Shown: positions 43,776 through 52,294 of the stretch, in pieces
How positions within the stretch are numbered: position 1 is the first letter of the stretch
Layout: each line of letters starts with the position of its first letter
Source: Amycolatopsis japonica
Lineage (GTDB): Bacteria; Actinomycetota; Actinomycetes; Mycobacteriales; Pseudonocardiaceae
Assembly (NCBI RefSeq): GCF_000732925.1
Contig: NZ_CP008953.1
Location: forward strand, 5,394,001-5,458,000
Reading direction: 5' to 3'
Length of the DNA stretch: 64,000 bases
The notes under the pieces: generated by a model
Seen by the model: only the letters and a program-made list of their open reading frames with translations
Database searches by the model: none
Told to the model about the DNA's origin: nothing
Translations under genes and position numbers: made by a program

Positions 43776-45854
43776 ATGCCTGAACTGTCACGCCGTACGT
43801 TGCTGGGCGCCACCGGCGCCGCGGCCGCCACCACGCTTCTCCCGCCGTCCGTGCACGCCGCCATGGCCGAACCCATGCGGCGGGGCGGGCTCGACGCCAT
43901 CGAGCACGTGATCGTGCTCATGCAGGAGAACCGGTCGTTCGATCACTACTACGGCAGCCTGCGCGGTGTCCGCGGCTTCTCCGACCCGCGTCCGCTCGAA
44001 CTGCCGTCGGGGAGATCGGTGTTCGAGCAGCCGAATCCCGCCGGCGGCACGGTGCTGCCGTTCTCGGTGCGCAAGGCGGCCGAACTCGCCGGCCGGAACG
44101 CGGACGACATCCAGTACCTCGGCGACCTCGACCACAGCTGGAACGGCAGCGGCAAGGCGTGGGCGCGCGGCTGGAACAACGGCTGGATCGCGGCGAAGAC
44201 GCCCGCCACGATGACCTACTACGAGCGCCGCGACATCGCGCTGCAGTACGAACTCGCGGACACGTTCACCATCTGCGACGCCTACCACTGCTCGATCTTC
44301 GGCTCCACGAACCCGAACCGGAACTTCCTGTGGACGGGGACGACGGGCTTCGAACCGGGCAGCACGACCAACCGCGCGGTCACGAACGCGGCGTACTCCT
44401 ACGACCACAAGGGCTACGACTGGACGACGTACCCGGAGCGCCTCGAAGCCGCCGGGGTGCCGTGGCAGATCTACCAGGAGTGGGACAACTTCACCGACAA
44501 CGCGGTCGAGTACTTCGTGCCGTTCAAGAAGGTCGGCACGAAGATCCTCGCCTCGGTCGAAGAGAAGTTCCGCACCACCGAGGAGTTCTACGACGCGCTG
44601 CCCAAGAAGACCGCCGAGGAGCGCGCGAAACTGCTGGCGCAGTTCGACGCCGGAGTCGCCACGCTGACGCCCGCCGAGCGGAATCTGTTCGAGAAGGCCA
44701 TGTACCGCAGCGAGCCGGAGACACTGGTGACCCGCCTCAAGGCGGACATCCAGGCGCGGCGCCTGCCCGCGGTGAGCTGGCTGGTGCCGTCCGCGAAGGA
44801 CTCCGAGCACCCTGGCGCGTCCACTCCGGTCGGCAGCGCGAACCTGATCTACCGCGTGCTCGACGCGCTGGCGTCCGACCGCGAGACATGGTCGAAAACG
44901 GTGCTGCTGATCAACTTCGACGAGAACGACGGGTATTTCGACCACGTCCCGCCACCGATGCCGCCCGGGAACGCGGCGAACGACGCGGACCACTTCAACG
45001 GCCAGCCGCTCGGCTTCGGCCCGCGGGTGCCGATGACGGTCGTCTCGCCGTGGTCGATCGGCGGCCACGTCGATTCCACCGTGTACGACCACACCTCGGT
45101 GCTGCGGTTCCTCGAGCGCTGGACCGGGATCGCCGAGCCGAACATCAGCAAGTGGCGGCGGACCGTCGCGGGCGACCTCACCGGCGCCTTCGACTTCTCG
45201 CGCGCCGGACGTCAGCCGCGGGTGAACCGGCCCGGCCCGGTGCCCGCGCCGATCAGCCGCTGGCGGCCGTCCGCCCCGGCGGAGCAGAGCCTGCCCGTGG
45301 CCGAACCCGGCAACCGGCCGTCCCGTCCGCTGCCGTACCAGGTTTCGGTGTCGGGCGCGGTGGACAAGTCGGGGAATCTGGCACTGTCGCTGGCGAACAG
45401 CGGTTCGTCTTCGGCGCATTTCGCGCTGTACCCGTACAAGGGCGAGTTCGCCGAGCCCGCGCATCGCGACGTGCGCGGCGAGGCGCCGGAGCTCGTGAAG
45501 CTCGCCGGTGACGAGTACCGCGTCGTCGTCCAGGGGCCGAACCGGGCGTGGTGGGAACTGCGCGGGAGCCGGTCCGGGGCCGCCGCCGGCGTCGATGTCC
45601 GGACACGGTTCCTGACGTGGCGTTCGGGCGTCGAGTTCAAGCTGTCCAACTCGGGCACTTCGGCGCTGACGCTGCGCCTGTCGTCTTCTCGCTTCACGCG
45701 GGTCGTGCGCGTCGGGGCGGGGCGTTCGGTCACGGTGGACTGGCCGGTTTCCGGCGGCTGGTACGACGTTCGCGTGACGGCGGACGGGGATCCGTCGTTC
45801 CTGCGGACGCTGACCGCGCGGGTGGAGAACGGACGGCCCGGCGTCTCCTGCTGA
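43776..45854 (+). CDS. plcN: Tat-exported phospholipase C, phosphocholine-specific type
   Basis: This secreted phosphoesterase would cleave phospholipid head groups. The 692-residue product has a twin-arginine signal (MPELSRRTLLGATGAAAA), a catalytic domain with VIVLMQENRSFDHYYGSLRG near residue 50, the DENDGYFDHVPPP motif near 405 and DHTSVLRFLERW near 450, and two C-terminal DUF756 repeats (about 515-600 and 615-690). The ATG at 43776 is preceded by GGGACAAGG; the frame is open upstream. The family also includes acid phosphatases, so lipid specificity is not certain. Confidence 0.92.
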   Translation: MPELSRRTLLGATGAAAATTLLPPSVHAAMAEPMRRGGLDAIEHVIVLMQENRSFDHYYGSLRGVRGFSDPRPLELPSGRSVFEQPNPAGGTVLPFSVRKAAELAGRNADDIQYLGDLDHSWNGSGKAWARGWNNGWIAAKTPATMTYYERRDIALQYELADTFTICDAYHCSIFGSTNPNRNFLWTGTTGFEPGSTTNRAVTNAAYSYDHKGYDWTTYPERLEAAGVPWQIYQEWDNFTDNAVEYFVPFKKVGTKILASVEEKFRTTEEFYDALPKKTAEERAKLLAQFDAGVATLTPAERNLFEKAMYRSEPETLVTRLKADIQARRLPAVSWLVPSAKDSEHPGASTPVGSANLIYRVLDALASDRETWSKTVLLINFDENDGYFDHVPPPMPPGNAANDADHFNGQPLGFGPRVPMTVVSPWSIGGHVDSTVYDHTSVLRFLERWTGIAEPNISKWRRTVAGDLTGAFDFSRAGRQPRVNRPGPVPAPISRWRPSAPAEQSLPVAEPGNRPSRPLPYQVSVSGAVDKSGNLALSLANSGSSSAHFALYPYKGEFAEPAHRDVRGEAPELVKLAGDEYRVVVQGPNRAWWELRGSRSGAAAGVDVRTRFLTWRSGVEFKLSNSGTSALTLRLSSSRFTRVVRVGAGRSVTVDWPVSGGWYDVRVTADGDPSFLRTLTARVENGRPGVSC

Positions 45855-45866
45855 CCGTTCCGAAGA

Positions 45867-45950
45867 CGTGACTCGCGTGATTGAAGGCGTGACTCGCGTG
45901 ATTGGAGTCGTTCCGTCTCTGATCACGCGAGTTCCGTCTCTGATCACGCG
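45867..45950. repeat. Nested direct and inverted repeats after the phospholipase gene
   Basis: CGTGACTCGCGTGATTG occurs at 45867-45883 and again at 45888-45904; GTTCCGTCTCTGATCACGCG occurs at 45910-45929 and 45931-45950. Both pairs have a 21-base period, and the two halves are linked by the inverted words CGCGTGAT and ATCACGCG. The whole could fold as a branched or sliding hairpin. It is downstream of the phospholipase and upstream of the VOC gene. Confidence 0.85.
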
Positions 45951-45994
45951 TTAATCGGGTTGCGTGCCGGTCGTCGTCGCTCTTAGCGTCGCTT

Positions 45995-46666
45995 ATGGCC
46001 GCCACCCTGCACGCGCTCCGGATCGCCGCGCACGATCCGCGCGCTCTCGAACGGTTCTGGACCGGACTGCTCGGCCCGGCGATCGAGGACACCGGTTTCC
46101 GGCTGAGTTTCGTACGCAGCGACGAACCGAAGACCCGCCAGAACCAGATGCATTTCGACCTGACGAGCGAGTCGCTGGAAGACCAACGCCGGACGGTCGC
46201 GAAGGCGCTCGAACTCGGCGGACGGCACATCGACATCGGCCAGCTCCCGGAAGAGACGCACGTCGTGCTCGCCGACCCCGAGGGCAACGAGTTCTGCGTC
46301 ATCGAGCCGGGCAACGACTTCCTCGCCGAATGCGGTTTCGTCGGCGCCATCGCGAGCGACGGTTCCCAGGAGGTCGGATACTTCTGGAGCAAGGCGCTCG
46401 GCTGGCCGCTGGTGTGGGACCAGGACCAGGAGACCGCGATCCGCTCGCCGCACGGTGGTCCGAAGATCACCTGGGGCGGCCCGCCGTTCACCCCGAAGAC
46501 CGGACCGAACCGGCTGCGTTTCGTTCTGACCGGACCGCTTTCCGAAGTGGAGCGGCTGGTTTCGCTCGGCGCTGCCCGGCTCGGCGCCGGGGATGACGGG
46601 CAGGTGGAGATGGCGGATCCCGACGGGAACGAGTTTTCCTTCCTGATACGGGAAACGGCGGCATAA
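45995..46666 (+). CDS. Tandem VOC (glyoxalase-like) protein
   Basis: The 223-residue product is two vicinal-oxygen-chelate units in one chain (LHALRIAAHDPRALERFW at the start; HVVLADPEGNEFCVIEP near 90; QVEMADPDGNEFSFLI at the end). The paired DPEGNEF/DPDGNEF words supply one candidate metal glutamate each. It resembles the actinobacterial 'VOC family protein' group with no known substrate. The ATG is at 45995, without a clear ribosome site. Confidence 0.88.
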   Translation: MAATLHALRIAAHDPRALERFWTGLLGPAIEDTGFRLSFVRSDEPKTRQNQMHFDLTSESLEDQRRTVAKALELGGRHIDIGQLPEETHVVLADPEGNEFCVIEPGNDFLAECGFVGAIASDGSQEVGYFWSKALGWPLVWDQDQETAIRSPHGGPKITWGGPPFTPKTGPNRLRFVLTGPLSEVERLVSLGAARLGAGDDGQVEMADPDGNEFSFLIRETAA

Positions 46667-46759
46667 CACGATCCTGATGTAGCCGGGACTATGGTCCGTC
46701 CCGGCAAAGCCGGACCTGACGAACCACAGGTACGCTCCGCCGTACGGCACAGGATGGAA

Positions 46760-46775
46760 ATTGGTCTACACCTAT
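46760..46775. promoter_or_regulatory. DasR-like operator upstream of the chitinase gene
   Basis: ATTGGTCTACACCTAT matches the DasR core TGGTCTAGACC at 10 of 11 bases and lies 69-84 bases before the chitinase start. TTGACG at 46775-46780 could be a -35. Direct-repeat words of TGGTCTAGACCT type are classical in streptomycete chitinase promoters and are bound by DasR. Confidence 0.7.
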
Positions 46776-46844
46776 TGACGCGCGCCAGGTCCGCGGCTCA
46801 AGCTGCTGTGACCGAGGGCCATCTTCCACTGTCGGAGGTTCGGC

Positions 46845-49223
46845 GTGCCAAGGAGAACCAGGAAACTACTCCCCCTGCTGGCGTCGCTCATCACGCTGGC
46901 CGGACTCATGATCGTCGTCATCACCCCGTCCACGTCGAGCGCGGCAGGCCACGAGGACTGTCGTCCCGACGGGCTGTACCGGACACCCGGCGTCGACACC
47001 CCCTACTGCACCGTCTACGACACGAACGGCCGGGAATCCCTGGGAGAAGGGCATTCCCGCCGCGTGATCGGCTACTTCACCAGCTGGCGCACCGGAAAGA
47101 ACGGCGCGCCCGCGTATCTGGCGAACAACATCCCGTGGACCAAGGTCACCCACCTCAACTACGCGTTCGCGCATGTCGACGCGCAGAACAAGGTGTCGGT
47201 CGGCGCCCCGGGCCCGAACAACGAGTCCATCGGCATGGAATGGCCGGGCGTACCCGGCGCCGAGATGGATCCCTCGTTGCCCTACAAGGGACATTTCAAT
47301 CTGCTGAACAAGTACAAGAAGCAGTACCCGAACGTGAAGACGCTCGTTTCGATCGGCGGCTGGGCCGAGACCGGCGGCTTCCTGAACCCGGACGGCACGC
47401 GTAACGCGTCGGGCGGGTTCTACAAGATGACGCAAAGCCAGGCCAGCATCGACACCTTCGCGGATTCCGTCGTGAAGTTCTTGCGCGACTACGGATTCAA
47501 CGGCGCGGACATCGACTACGAGTACGCGACGTCGGCGAACTACGCCGGCAACCCGGACGACTACTGGATCGCGCAGTCCAACCGGGGCACCCTCTGGGCG
47601 GGCTACGAGAACCTGATGCGCACGTTGCGTCAGAAGATCGACCAGGCCGGCGCCGCCGACGGCAAGCACTACCTGCTGACCGCGGCCGTCCCCGCGTCCG
47701 GCTGGCTGCTGCGCGGCCAGGAGGTCTACGGCGTCACGCAGTATCTCGACTACGCCAACATGATGAGCTACGACCTGCACGGCGCGTGGAACCAGTTCGC
47801 CGGGCCGAACGCCGCGCTCTACGACAACGGCAAGGACGCGGAACTCGCGCACTGGCAGGTGTACACGACCCCGCAGTACGACGGGCAGGGTTATCTCAAC
47901 ACCGACTGGGCGTATCACTACTTCCGCGGTGCCATGCAGGCAGGCCGGATCAACATCGGCGTCGGGTTCTACACCCGCGGCTGGCAAGGCGTTTCCGGCG
48001 GGACGAACGGTTTGTGGGGTACCGCTCCACTACCGGACCAGAAGCAGTGTCCACCGGGAACCGGATCCCAGGTCGGCTCGACGGTGCCGTGCGGCAACGG
48101 CGCGATCGGCATCGACAACCTCTGGCACGACATGAGCCTGACTGGCGCCGAGGTGCCGGCGGGCGCGAACCCCATGTGGCACGCGAAGAACCTCGAGAAC
48201 GAGATCACCCCGGACTACCTGGAGAAGTACGGGCTGGACCCGAAGAACAACCCGAAGGACCGGCTCTCCGGCTCCTACAACAGGTTCTACGACAACACGA
48301 TGGTGACGCCGTGGCTGTGGAACAACGACAAGAAGGTGTTCCTGTCCACTGAGGACGAAGAGTCGCTCGCCACGAAGGCCAAGTACGTGGCCGACAAGGG
48401 TATCGGCGGCATCATGATCTGGGAGCTGGCGGGCGACTACGCCTTCGACAGCGCCAAGGGTCAGTACTTCATGGGCGACACGCTGATCACCAAGATCAAC
48501 GACGGCCTGCGCGGCGCCGCCCCGTACGGCAACGCCAAGTCGCCGCGTCCCGCGCCCTCGTCGGTGCTGAACGCGCACATCAACCTGACCGGATTCGCAC
48601 TGGGCGACGCGAACTACCCGATCACCCCGCGGATGCGCATCACCAACAATTCGACCACCACCATCCCCGGTGGGACGAAGATCGAGTTCGACTACGGCAC
48701 GAGCGCGCCCGGCAGCATGTCCGACCAGTCCGGCTTCGGCCTGACGGTCACGAGCAAGGGCCACAGCGGGCCCAACGTCGGCGGAATGAAGGGAGACTTC
48801 CAGCACGTCGCGGTGACCGTGCCCAGCTGGCAGACCATCGCCCCGGGCGCCACGATCGAGATCCGGCTGAACTACTACATGCCGATCGCGTCGCCGTCGA
48901 ACTTCACCTTCACCTTCGGCGGGACGACGTACGCGATCGCGTCGGACAACCCACGTGGCGGTGGCACCCCGCCGACGACCACGACCACACCGACGACGGG
49001 AACCACGACCACGACCACCAGTCCGACGACCACGACCCGGACGACCACCACCACGCCGACGACGACCACCTCGGTGCCGTCGGACGCCTGGAAGCCCGGT
49101 GTCGACTACGCCACCGGCGCCAGGGTGACCTACAACGGCACGGCGTACGTGTGCCGGCAGGGCCACCGGTCGCTGGCCGGCTGGGAGCCGCCGAACGTGC
49201 CCGCCCTCTGGGCACCGGCCTGA
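46845..49223 (+). CDS. Secreted multidomain GH18 chitinase
   Basis: It hydrolyses chitin outside the cell. The 792-residue product has a signal peptide (1-32), a GH18 domain (about 66-545) with the catalytic DIDYE at Asp222-Glu226 and the SIGGWAETGG strand before it, a beta-sandwich carbohydrate-binding domain (about 565-705), a Thr-rich linker (706-745) and a C-terminal CBM5/12 chitin-binding domain (747-792, with the Trp-rich WKPGVDYATG and WEPPNVPALWAP). The GTG at 46845 follows CGGAGG. A DasR-like site lies upstream, which ties it to the GlcNAc PTS at 24-27 kb. Confidence 0.95.
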   Translation: MPRRTRKLLPLLASLITLAGLMIVVITPSTSSAAGHEDCRPDGLYRTPGVDTPYCTVYDTNGRESLGEGHSRRVIGYFTSWRTGKNGAPAYLANNIPWTKVTHLNYAFAHVDAQNKVSVGAPGPNNESIGMEWPGVPGAEMDPSLPYKGHFNLLNKYKKQYPNVKTLVSIGGWAETGGFLNPDGTRNASGGFYKMTQSQASIDTFADSVVKFLRDYGFNGADIDYEYATSANYAGNPDDYWIAQSNRGTLWAGYENLMRTLRQKIDQAGAADGKHYLLTAAVPASGWLLRGQEVYGVTQYLDYANMMSYDLHGAWNQFAGPNAALYDNGKDAELAHWQVYTTPQYDGQGYLNTDWAYHYFRGAMQAGRINIGVGFYTRGWQGVSGGTNGLWGTAPLPDQKQCPPGTGSQVGSTVPCGNGAIGIDNLWHDMSLTGAEVPAGANPMWHAKNLENEITPDYLEKYGLDPKNNPKDRLSGSYNRFYDNTMVTPWLWNNDKKVFLSTEDEESLATKAKYVADKGIGGIMIWELAGDYAFDSAKGQYFMGDTLITKINDGLRGAAPYGNAKSPRPAPSSVLNAHINLTGFALGDANYPITPRMRITNNSTTTIPGGTKIEFDYGTSAPGSMSDQSGFGLTVTSKGHSGPNVGGMKGDFQHVAVTVPSWQTIAPGATIEIRLNYYMPIASPSNFTFTFGGTTYAIASDNPRGGGTPPTTTTTPTTGTTTTTTSPTTTTRTTTTTPTTTTSVPSDAWKPGVDYATGARVTYNGTAYVCRQGHRSLAGWEPPNVPALWAPA

Positions 49224-49244
49224 TCGACCCCGGCGGCGCGCGCT

Positions 49245-49291
49245 AGGAACGGTCCTTTCCTTGCGAATTTTGCCAGGAAAGGACCGTTCCT
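49245..49291. repeat. AGGAACGGTCCTTTCC hairpin after the chitinase gene
   Basis: AGGAACGGTCCTTTCC (49245-49260) and its exact inverse (49276-49291) enclose 15 A/T-richer bases. It is one of two strong hairpins between the convergent chitinase and mtnD genes and probably ends the chitinase transcript. Confidence 0.88.
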
Positions 49292-49304
49292 GGCATCCGG
49301 ATAT

Positions 49305-49357
49305 GTCATGAAAGGGTCGTTCAGGACACAAAACGTCCTGAACGACCCTTTCATGAC
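49305..49357. terminator. Perfect 23-bp hairpin between chitinase and mtnD
   Basis: GTCATGAAAGGGTCGTTCAGGAC (positions 49305-49327) and its exact inverse at 49335-49357 enclose ACAAAAC. It lies ten bases beyond the mtnD stop and probably terminates the methionine-salvage operon. It shares the GAAAGGGTC/GACCCTTTC style of the hairpin at 24211. Confidence 0.87.
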
Positions 49358-49366
49358 ACGCGGTCC

Positions 49367-49945
49367 TCAGTAACGCCCGGCGGTCAGCTCGTCGAACCCC
49401 GGGAAGTCCCCCGCCAGCGTCGCGCCGGTGAAGTCACCGACCCACCCGCCGTCGTCGTGGAAGAACCGGATGGACACGTAGTCGGGCCGCGTCCCCATGT
49501 CGAACCAGTGCGTGGTGTTCGCGGGCACGCTCAGCAGGTCCCCCGCCTCGCACAGCACCGCGTACACCTTGCCCCCGACGTGCAGATAGAACACCCCGGA
49601 CCCGCGCGCGAAGAAGCGGTCTTCGTCGTCGTCGTGGGTGTGCTCGGCGAGGAACTTCTGCCGGGCTTCGGCGGCTGTGTCCGCCCAGCCGGGTTCGTCG
49701 GACGGGGTCATGCGGACGGCGTCCACGAACGTGTAGCCCTCGGCCGCCGAGACCTTGGCGATCGGCTCCTCGTAGGCGGCCAGCACCTGCTCGGGCGTCA
49801 CTTCGCGCGGCAGGTCCTCGACGAGGTCCCACCGTTCGAACCGGACGCCGAGCCGCCCCAGTTCCCCGGTGATCACGGCCGGATCCTCGGTCCTGAGCGC
49901 GATCTCGCCGGGCCGGTCGTCCGGCCATACGGTCAGCAGGGTCAT
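49367..49945 (-). CDS. mtnD: Acireductone dioxygenase (1,2-dihydroxy-3-keto-5-methylthiopentene dioxygenase)
   Basis: It oxidises the acireductone of the methionine salvage pathway to 2-keto-4-methylthiobutyrate and formate. The 192-residue cupin has the metal motif EHTHDDDEDRFFARG (two His and a Glu) and the later TTHWFDMG histidine. The ATG overlaps the mtnB stop (ATGA). It is the last gene of the ten-gene operon, followed at once by a perfect hairpin. The final aminotransferase step (mtnE) is not encoded nearby and can be done by general enzymes. Confidence 0.93.
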   Translation of the reverse strand: MTLLTVWPDDRPGEIALRTEDPAVITGELGRLGVRFERWDLVEDLPREVTPEQVLAAYEEPIAKVSAAEGYTFVDAVRMTPSDEPGWADTAAEARQKFLAEHTHDDDEDRFFARGSGVFYLHVGGKVYAVLCEAGDLLSVPANTTHWFDMGTRPDYVSIRFFHDDGGWVGDFTGATLAGDFPGFDELTAGRY

Positions 49946-50574
49946 CGCACTCCCCTTTCCTCTCCCACGAGTCTTGTCTCTACCCGGAACCGGAGCAACC
50001 ACTCCAAACATTCCAGGCGATGACGCGCGTGGCGCAGGTCATCGCCCCAGACGTAGATCCCGTGCCGCGCGACGATCACCGCCGGCGTGTCCGCCCGGAA
50101 CCCGGCCTCGAACGCGTCGCCGAGGACGCGCATGTCCTGGCCGTTGGCGATCACCGGGATGGTCACCAGATCGTCGTGCGCGGCGCGGCCGAAACCCTTG
50201 AGCATCTCCAGATCGCGCAGTTCCACGCCGTCCGGCCAGTGCTCGGCGGCCACCACCGGCGCGAGCGCGTGCACGTGGATCACCGCGCCCGCGCCCGACA
50301 CGGCCGCGATCCGGGCGTGCAGTCCCGCCTCGGCCGAGGGCACCTTGTCCGGATGCGGCTGGTCCGCGACGGCCAGCCCGTCCTCCCCGACCAACACGAC
50401 GTCGTCGCTGGTCAGCTCGCCTTTGTCCCGTCCGCTGACGGTGACCGCGACTCGCAGCGGGTCACGGCCGAGCACCACCGAGAGGTTGCCGGACGTGCCC
50501 CGCATCCAGCCCAGCCCGGCGAACCGGGCGGACTCCTCGGCGAGCGCGCGTCCCGCGAGTTCCAGCACACTCAT
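49942..50574 (-). CDS. mtnB: Methylthioribulose-1-phosphate dehydratase
   Basis: This class II aldolase-fold zinc enzyme dehydrates 5-methylthioribulose 1-phosphate. The 210-residue product has GWMRGTSGNLSV near residue 22, the zinc pair in VIHVHALAP, the catalytic glutamate region near DLEMLKGFG, and the third zinc histidine in VARHGIYVWG. Its start overlaps mtnC by four bases. Related class II aldolases (for example DrdA) act on 5-deoxyribulose 1-phosphate, but the partners mtnC and mtnD favour methionine salvage. Confidence 0.92.
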   Translation of the reverse strand: MSVLELAGRALAEESARFAGLGWMRGTSGNLSVVLGRDPLRVAVTVSGRDKGELTSDDVVLVGEDGLAVADQPHPDKVPSAEAGLHARIAAVSGAGAVIHVHALAPVVAAEHWPDGVELRDLEMLKGFGRAAHDDLVTIPVIANGQDMRVLGDAFEAGFRADTPAVIVARHGIYVWGDDLRHARHRLECLEWLLRFRVETRLVGEERGVR

Positions 50575-51287
50575 CGAGGGACGACCTTGATCTCGTCGAA
50601 CGTCCGGATCGTCCGGTGTGTCCCGAAATCCGCGTCGCCGAACGGTTCACCCTCGCGGGCGAGCCCGACGGTCTGCCAGCCGTCGGCGGCAGCCCCGTCG
50701 AGTTCGGCCGGGACGTCGGAGAAGAACACGATGTCACCCGGTTCGGCCTCCAGCGCGGAGGCGATCGCGCGGTACGACGGCGCCTCGCGTTTCGGCCCGG
50801 CGTTGACGGTGTCGAAATGCCGCTCGAACAAGCCGGTGACGTCGCCGTCGGTGGTCCGCGAGAACGACGCGATCTGCCCCGCGACCGAACCGGACGAGAA
50901 CACCGCTAGCCGCAGCCCGGACTCGTGCCACGACCGCAGCGCCGGGGCGACGTCGCCGAAGAACTCCGTCGTGAGGTCGCCCTCGGCGTACCCGCGCTGC
51001 CAGATGAGGCCCTGCAACGTCTTCAGCGGCGCGATCTTCCGATCCGCGTCCATCCAGCCGTGCAGCACCCGCACGACGTCCACAGTGGACGCGTCCGCCG
51101 GGAGCCCGCCGAGTTCCTTGATCTCGGCGACGGCGGCGGCGACCTCCGGATCTTCCGGGTGCTCGTCGATCCACGGGCCCAGCCGCGGGCGCGCGTAGTC
51201 GTAGAGGGTCACGTGCACGTAGCTGGTCGCGGTCAGCGTGCCCTCGATGTCGAGGACCACCCAACGGGCGGTCAGCGTTGCGGTCAC
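50571..51287 (-). CDS. mtnC: Acireductone synthase (enolase-phosphatase E1)
   Basis: This HAD-family enzyme enolises and dephosphorylates 2,3-diketo-5-methylthiopentyl 1-phosphate. The 238-residue product has VVLDIEGTLTATSYVH with the DxEGT nucleophile motif, the FSSGS motif II, the GPKREAPSY lysine and the FFSDVPAELDGA acids. The GTG start overlaps mtnA. It does in one protein what MtnW plus MtnX do in Bacillus. Confidence 0.94.
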   Translation of the reverse strand: MTATLTARWVVLDIEGTLTATSYVHVTLYDYARPRLGPWIDEHPEDPEVAAAVAEIKELGGLPADASTVDVVRVLHGWMDADRKIAPLKTLQGLIWQRGYAEGDLTTEFFGDVAPALRSWHESGLRLAVFSSGSVAGQIASFSRTTDGDVTGLFERHFDTVNAGPKREAPSYRAIASALEAEPGDIVFFSDVPAELDGAAADGWQTVGLAREGEPFGDADFGTHRTIRTFDEIKVVPR

Positions 51288-52294
51288 TGGTTCGCTTCCC
51301 CTTCTGCGTAGTACTCGCGGAGCAGTCCTGGTTCGAAGGCCCCGCGGTCGGTCACCACCGTGGTCACGAAACGCGGTGGTGTCACGTCGAAAGCCGGATA
51401 GTGCCCCCGGGCGCGTTCACCGGCGACGCGGTGGCCGAGCGCGCTCAGCACCTCGTCGCCGTCGCGGTATTCGATCGGCACGTCGGCGCCGGTCGGCGCG
51501 GCCTGGTCGGGCGCTTGGACCATGGCGTGGAACGGCACGCCGAACGCCTCCGCCGCCACCGCGAGCCCCAGCGTGCCGATCTTGTTGACGACGTGGCCGT
51601 CCATGGTGACGCGGTCGGCCGCGGTCACCAGCGCTCCGACCTCACCTGAGGCCAGCACCGCGGCACCCATGCCGTCGGTGATCAGCCGAGTGTCTGCGCC
51701 CATCTCGGTGAGCGTCTCGGCGGTCAGCCGCGCGCCCTGCAGGTACGGCCGGGTTTCCGTGCAGAAGAAGGAGAACTCCTTGCTCCGCCGTCGTGCGGCG
51801 AGCACGAAGTCGACGAGGTACAGATCCGCCCAGCAGTGGGTCAGCACGGTCGCCCCGTCCGGCACCAACGCGGCGGTGTGTTCGCCGAGCGCGCGGCTGC
51901 GCGACCGGTACAACTCGTCACCCGCTCGTGCCCCGGCCGCCGCGGCCTCGACGAGGTCGCCCGTCGCTTTGTCCACTTCGGACAGAACGGCGGCGACGGC
52001 CTTGCGCAGATGGTTGTTGGTCTTGCGGGTCGCGACGATCCGCTGCCCCGCCCGCCGCAGGTAGGCCCGGGGATCCGGGAGCCCGGACGCCTCGCGCGCG
52101 GCGAGCACCATCGCGCCCAGCGCGGCGAAATACGGCCCGGACGACTGCGTGACCATGTCTTCGATGGCGACCGCGACCTCTTCCGAGGTCCGGCAGAGCA
52201 CCCATTCCCGCTCGAACGGGAAGACCCGGCGGTCGAGGATGTGCACGCCTTCGTCGTCGAGGCGGACGCTGTCGGCGAGGATCGGCAGCGTCAT
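51284..52294 (-). CDS. mtnA: Methylthioribose-1-phosphate isomerase, divergent
   Basis: It should convert methylthioribose 1-phosphate to methylthioribulose 1-phosphate. The 336-residue eIF2B-like protein keeps ETRPYLQGARLTAETL, LITDGMGAAVL (catalytic Asp), ADRVTMDGHVVNKIGT and GVPFHAM. However, the catalytic cysteine loop, usually THCNAGALAT, reads THCWADLYLVD: the cysteine stays but the NAG is lost. The ATG shares a base with the monooxygenase stop. Position before mtnC-mtnB-mtnD argues that it does serve methionine salvage; isomerases of related 5-deoxypentose phosphates are an alternative. Confidence 0.85.
   Translation of the reverse strand: MTLPILADSVRLDDEGVHILDRRVFPFEREWVLCRTSEEVAVAIEDMVTQSSGPYFAALGAMVLAAREASGLPDPRAYLRRAGQRIVATRKTNNHLRKAVAAVLSEVDKATGDLVEAAAAGARAGDELYRSRSRALGEHTAALVPDGATVLTHCWADLYLVDFVLAARRRSKEFSFFCTETRPYLQGARLTAETLTEMGADTRLITDGMGAAVLASGEVGALVTAADRVTMDGHVVNKIGTLGLAVAAEAFGVPFHAMVQAPDQAAPTGADVPIEYRDGDEVLSALGHRVAGERARGHYPAFDVTPPRFVTTVVTDRGAFEPGLLREYYAEGEANQ

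Noticed and set aside
48955..49080. Thr codon-rich ACCACGACC-like repeats, a possible CRISPR or microsatellite
   Set aside because: They encode the Thr-rich linker between two domains of the chitinase; there are no spacers or regular repeat length.
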